Shown here in pieces: positions 61,298 through 64,000 of a stretch of DNA of 64,000 nucleotides. Below the pieces are notes generated by a model, which did no database searches, was not told the origin of the DNA, and saw nothing but the letters and a program-made list of their open reading frames with translations. The stretch's first letter is position 1, and every line of letters begins with the position of its first letter. Both the position numbers and the translations under genes were made by a program. The DNA comes from Niastella vici (GTDB lineage: Bacteria; Bacteroidota; Bacteroidia; Chitinophagales; Chitinophagaceae), in assembly GCF_002077945.1 (NCBI RefSeq), contig NZ_LVYD01000041.1, forward strand, positions 248,001-312,000. Direction: 5' to 3'.

Positions 61298-63013
61298 TTA
61301 CGACAAATACTTCCCCACTATCGGCACCCGGCGCCCTACACCGAATGCTTTACAGCTTACGCGTATGATGGGGCAGAACTGGTTGCGCTTGTACTCATTG
61401 CTGTTCACCATTTTCAACACCCGTTTTACCAGCGTTTCATCAATGCCCATGGCAATAAGTTCTTTGGGCCCTTTTCTTTTTTCAATGTATTGATACAGCA
61501 CTTTATCGAGCACCGAATAATCGGGTAAGCTGTCGCTGTCTTTTTGTTCGGGCCGTAATTCGGCCGAAGGAGGTTTGGTGATGATATTCTCCGGAATGAT
61601 CTCTCCGTTGCGGTTAAGGTAATTGGCCAGCGCATATACCTGCATCTTATATACATCGCCCAATACACTTATTCCACCCGCCATATCGCCATACAGGGTC
61701 CCATAACCGGTGCTCAATTCGCTTTTATTAGAAGTATTCAGTAAGATATAACCGAACTTATTGGCAATACCCATTAAAAGATTACCGCGTGCACGGCTTT
61801 GGAGATTCTCTTCAGCCAGCCCAAACGGCAGATCGCCAAACACAGGCTTCAGGGTATGCAGCAACGCATCGTACACATTCTTTATTGGTACAATGTCATA
61901 GGGGTTGCCCAGGTTCCTGCTTAATTGTTCAGCGTCTTCAACCGAATGCGAAGTCGAAAAATGAGATGGCATTAAAATAGCCCTTACATTTTCCCGGCCC
62001 AATGCCCGGGTGGCCAGGGCCTGGGTAACCGCACTGTCGATTCCACCCGAACTGCCCAGTATGGCCTTTGTAAAACCCATTTTGCGGAAATAATCCCTGA
62101 TGCCCAGAATAAGCGCTTCTTTTATTTGCCCGATATTTTCATCAGAAGTGAGGTATTCAATGATCTTTTCGGGGTCTTCCACTTTACCCACGCGCATATC
62201 TTTATCAAATTCCGGAACGGCCTTCAACGGTTTGCGTTTTGCCTTTTGCACCTCAATTTCGTCGAGGTTCACGATGGCAAAATCCTCTTCAAAATATTTC
62301 ATCTCCTTTACGATCTGTCCGTTGGCATCCATCACCAGGCTGCCGCCATCAAATACCAGCTCGGTTTGTGAACCAATGGCATTGCAATAGAACATGGGCA
62401 GCCCATATTTCAGCACGTTAGCCCGCACGATCTCTTCCCGGTCCTGGTCATGATCGTAATCGAAAGGAGATGCCGAGATGTTGATCATTAAATCGGGTTG
62501 TTGCGTAATGAGCACATCCATGGGACATTGCCGGTACAATGGATTATCGCCGAGGTTCCAGATATCTTCACAAACGGTCAATGCTATTTTCTTTCCTTTA
62601 AACTCCAGCACATTCCATTCAAACCCTGGTTCAAAATAGCGGTATTCATCAAACACATCATAATTCGGTAACAGTGTCTTATGTGCAACGCCCACTATTT
62701 TCTTATCGTACAGCAGCCAGGCTGCATTAAACAGGTCTTTCCCTTCTTTTTGCGGGTTCCGTTGCGGACTGCCGATAATTACCCCAATGGTATCGGCCTG
62801 TTCTTTTATGATGTCAATGGCCTTATAGCATTCGTTGATAAAATCGTCAAATTCCAGGAAATCGCGTGGCGGATAACCACAAATACTTAATTCGGAAAAG
62901 ATCACCAGGTCGGCCTTCCGGCTTTTGGCATATTGAATTGCCCCCATGATCTTCCGGGTATTATCTTCAAAATTCCCTATATGATAATTTTGTTGCGCAA
63001 TGGCAATTTTCAT
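61298..63013 (-). CDS. nadE: Glutamine-dependent NAD+ synthetase
   Basis: Last step of NAD+ synthesis: amidation of deamido-NAD. 571 residues in two domains. The N-terminal nitrilase-type glutaminase has the E-K-C triad (Glu in FSELSICGYPPRD, Lys in AHKTLLPNYDVF, Cys in LTVCEDIWN). The C-terminal synthetase has the PP-loop GSSGGIDSA, NTSNKSELSTGYGTLYGD and the Lys/Arg-rich end. A good promoter lies upstream, divergent from gldB. Confidence 0.97.
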   Translation of the reverse strand: MKIAIAQQNYHIGNFEDNTRKIMGAIQYAKSRKADLVIFSELSICGYPPRDFLEFDDFINECYKAIDIIKEQADTIGVIIGSPQRNPQKEGKDLFNAAWLLYDKKIVGVAHKTLLPNYDVFDEYRYFEPGFEWNVLEFKGKKIALTVCEDIWNLGDNPLYRQCPMDVLITQQPDLMINISASPFDYDHDQDREEIVRANVLKYGLPMFYCNAIGSQTELVFDGGSLVMDANGQIVKEMKYFEEDFAIVNLDEIEVQKAKRKPLKAVPEFDKDMRVGKVEDPEKIIEYLTSDENIGQIKEALILGIRDYFRKMGFTKAILGSSGGIDSAVTQALATRALGRENVRAILMPSHFSTSHSVEDAEQLSRNLGNPYDIVPIKNVYDALLHTLKPVFGDLPFGLAEENLQSRARGNLLMGIANKFGYILLNTSNKSELSTGYGTLYGDMAGGISVLGDVYKMQVYALANYLNRNGEIIPENIITKPPSAELRPEQKDSDSLPDYSVLDKVLYQYIEKRKGPKELIAMGIDETLVKRVLKMVNSNEYKRNQFCPIIRVSCKAFGVGRRVPIVGKYLS

Positions 63014-63055
63014 TTTTGAATTTTAGGTTAAAAAAGCATCCCCTATTTGTAAGCG

Positions 63056-63086
63056 CAAATTTACGCCAATGTGCCAAGCTATACAA
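63056..63086 (-). promoter_or_regulatory. Promoter of nadE
   Basis: On the minus strand: TTG (63086-63084), 20 bases, TAAATTTG (63063-63056), then 42 bases to the ATG. Confidence 0.65.
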
Positions 63087-63185
63087 GCTTGGCCCGATAT
63101 GCCCTATATTGCAGGCCGTTACAACAAAAACCGGGTGGTTTGCGTTCCTTGAAACCCCATCAGATCAAACTATAAATATTGTCCA

Positions 63186-64000
63186 ATGAAACGAACAGGT
63201 TTGGTATTATTGATCGTTGCCGGATTATTTTCCTGTAAAGACAAAAACGCTCCCGACGTGTCGGATATCAAGATCGACCTTACAGTAAAACGGTTCGAAC
63301 AGGATTTTTTTGCCATTGATACCAACCATATAATGCCCGCCCTGAATCAGGTTGGGCAAAAGTATCCCCTGTTCCTGGGCGATTTTTTATACAACATCAT
63401 GGAACTGCCCGGTATAAGCGATACCAGTATGCAGGAACAGGCCCTGCTGAAAAAATTCATTGGCGATTACAAGCCGGTCAAGGATTCGGCCGATCAGGTA
63501 TTCCGAAATTTCGGTTCCATTGAAAAGGATATAAAAAAGGGATTACAGTATGTGAAATACTATTTTCCGAACTATAAAACACCGGCGCAACTGATCACCT
63601 ATATCGGGCCCATGGAAGGGTATAGTGATGTAATTACCCGCGATGCGCTGGCAGTAGGTTTGCAACTGCACATGGGCAATCAATATTCATTATACAGCAG
63701 CAGTATTGGTCAGTCGGTATTTCCCGATTACATCTCACGCCGGTTCACGCCCGATTATATTGCAGTGAATTGCATGAAGAATATTATCAATGATATAGCC
63801 CCTGAAAAAAGCGGCAGCAGTCCGCTGGTTGAGCAAATGGTTGAAAAGGGGAAGCGTTTATATGTGTTGGATAAGATCATGCCTTATACCGAGGATACAC
63901 TGAAAACAGGTTATACCGCTTTACAATTGAAAGGTTGTTATGAAAATGAGGGCAGAATTTGGAATTATTTTCTCACACAAAACCTGTTGTTCAATATTGA
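63186..64000 (+). CDS. gldB: Gliding-motility lipoprotein GldB (3' end outside window)
   Basis: Open from the ATG at 63186 to the window edge (271 codons visible, no stop). A lipoprotein signal (LVLLIVAGLFSC, Cys 17) is followed by the GldB pattern: VKRFEQDFFAIDT, LNQVGQKYPLFLGDFLYNIM, QLITYIGPMEGYSDVI, GLQLHMGNQYSLY and FPDYISRRFTPDYI. GldB is an essential lipoprotein of gliding and type IX secretion. It is divergent from nadE, a neighbourhood often seen for gldB in this phylum. Confidence 0.92.
   Translation, partial: MKRTGLVLLIVAGLFSCKDKNAPDVSDIKIDLTVKRFEQDFFAIDTNHIMPALNQVGQKYPLFLGDFLYNIMELPGISDTSMQEQALLKKFIGDYKPVKDSADQVFRNFGSIEKDIKKGLQYVKYYFPNYKTPAQLITYIGPMEGYSDVITRDALAVGLQLHMGNQYSLYSSSIGQSVFPDYISRRFTPDYIAVNCMKNIINDIAPEKSGSSPLVEQMVEKGKRLYVLDKIMPYTEDTLKTGYTALQLKGCYENEGRIWNYFLTQNLLFNI

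Noticed and set aside
1-64000. CRISPR array, tRNA, rRNA, prophage or insertion sequence
   Set aside because: No regular direct repeats with unique spacers, no cloverleaf-like TTCGAATCC context, and no transposase, integrase or phage proteins were recognised.

Overview
The window is a stretch of ordinary chromosome from a Bacteroidota bacterium, most likely a member of the Chitinophagaceae (Niastella/Chitinophaga type). Several things point there: the gliding genes gldB, gldF and gldG; a secreted protein with a type IX secretion C-terminal domain; the MurF-Alr fusion; DUF5686 and TolB-like outer-membrane proteins; lipoproteins with short lipoboxes; and promoter boxes of the TAnnTTTG type with no obvious Shine-Dalgarno sequences. 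The genus is inferred, not proven. I saw no rRNA, tRNA, CRISPR array, transposase or prophage gene.

Layout. 0-9 kb: end of a cut-off gene, a polysaccharide deacetylase, an ARPP-1 (DUF6569) protein, gltX, a free-standing B12-binding subunit of methylmalonyl-CoA mutase, an enoyl-CoA hydratase, a LacI-type regulator, fumC and lspA. 9-15.3 kb: the murF-alr fusion, terC, gldG and gldF. 15.3-16.27 kb: a gene-poor island of several nested repeats. 16.3-19.1 kb: an Fe-S assembly pair (IscA-like, IscS), methylmalonyl-CoA epimerase and a MarR-type regulator with a four-cysteine tail. 19.3-27.4 kb: a T9SS cargo protein, then rnc-fabF-acpP, a GNAT enzyme and mfd. 27.7-34 kb: a ferredoxin-NADP reductase-like flavoprotein, a small coiled-coil membrane protein, glyS, a MazG-like enzyme, dtd, arfB, and an MbnP-like lipoprotein paired with a MauG/MbnH-like di-heme protein.

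34-47 kb: a secreted coiled-coil protein, a Wzx-type flippase, an MBL hydrolase, a giant propeller/barrel outer-membrane protein, DUF1361 and dgkA, two further membrane proteins (one DUF4173), a B12-type radical SAM protein, and a regulator/membrane-protein pair. 47-55 kb: a DUF5686 outer-membrane protein, a 0.7-kb non-coding stretch with tandem terminators and a perfect FNR-type box, a DUF4399 lipoprotein, a class III aminotransferase, a gamma carbonic anhydrase, a 55-residue lipoprotein, a hypothetical protein and rsgA. 55-64 kb: the moxR-DUF58-batD-batA operon, three tandem paralogous lipoproteins with duplicated promoter text, nadE, and gldB running off the end.

The most striking structure is outside the genes. 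Five long intergenic elements (about 6.65, 12.7, 27.5, 34.95 and 52.8 kb) are built of degenerate 7-bp words such as CCGGAAA, CTGGTAA and CTTGTAA. Four of them are clearly arranged as imperfect inverted repeats. All five lie upstream of at least one gene start and none lies in a convergent gap. Other word-like intergenic families (TTACTTC, TTAACTT, TCACCAT) occur too. Also worth following are the tandem minus-strand terminators at 50.33-50.88 kb, which suggest small RNAs, one behind a perfect TTGAT-N4-ATCAA box, and the repeat island at 15.65-16.24 kb.
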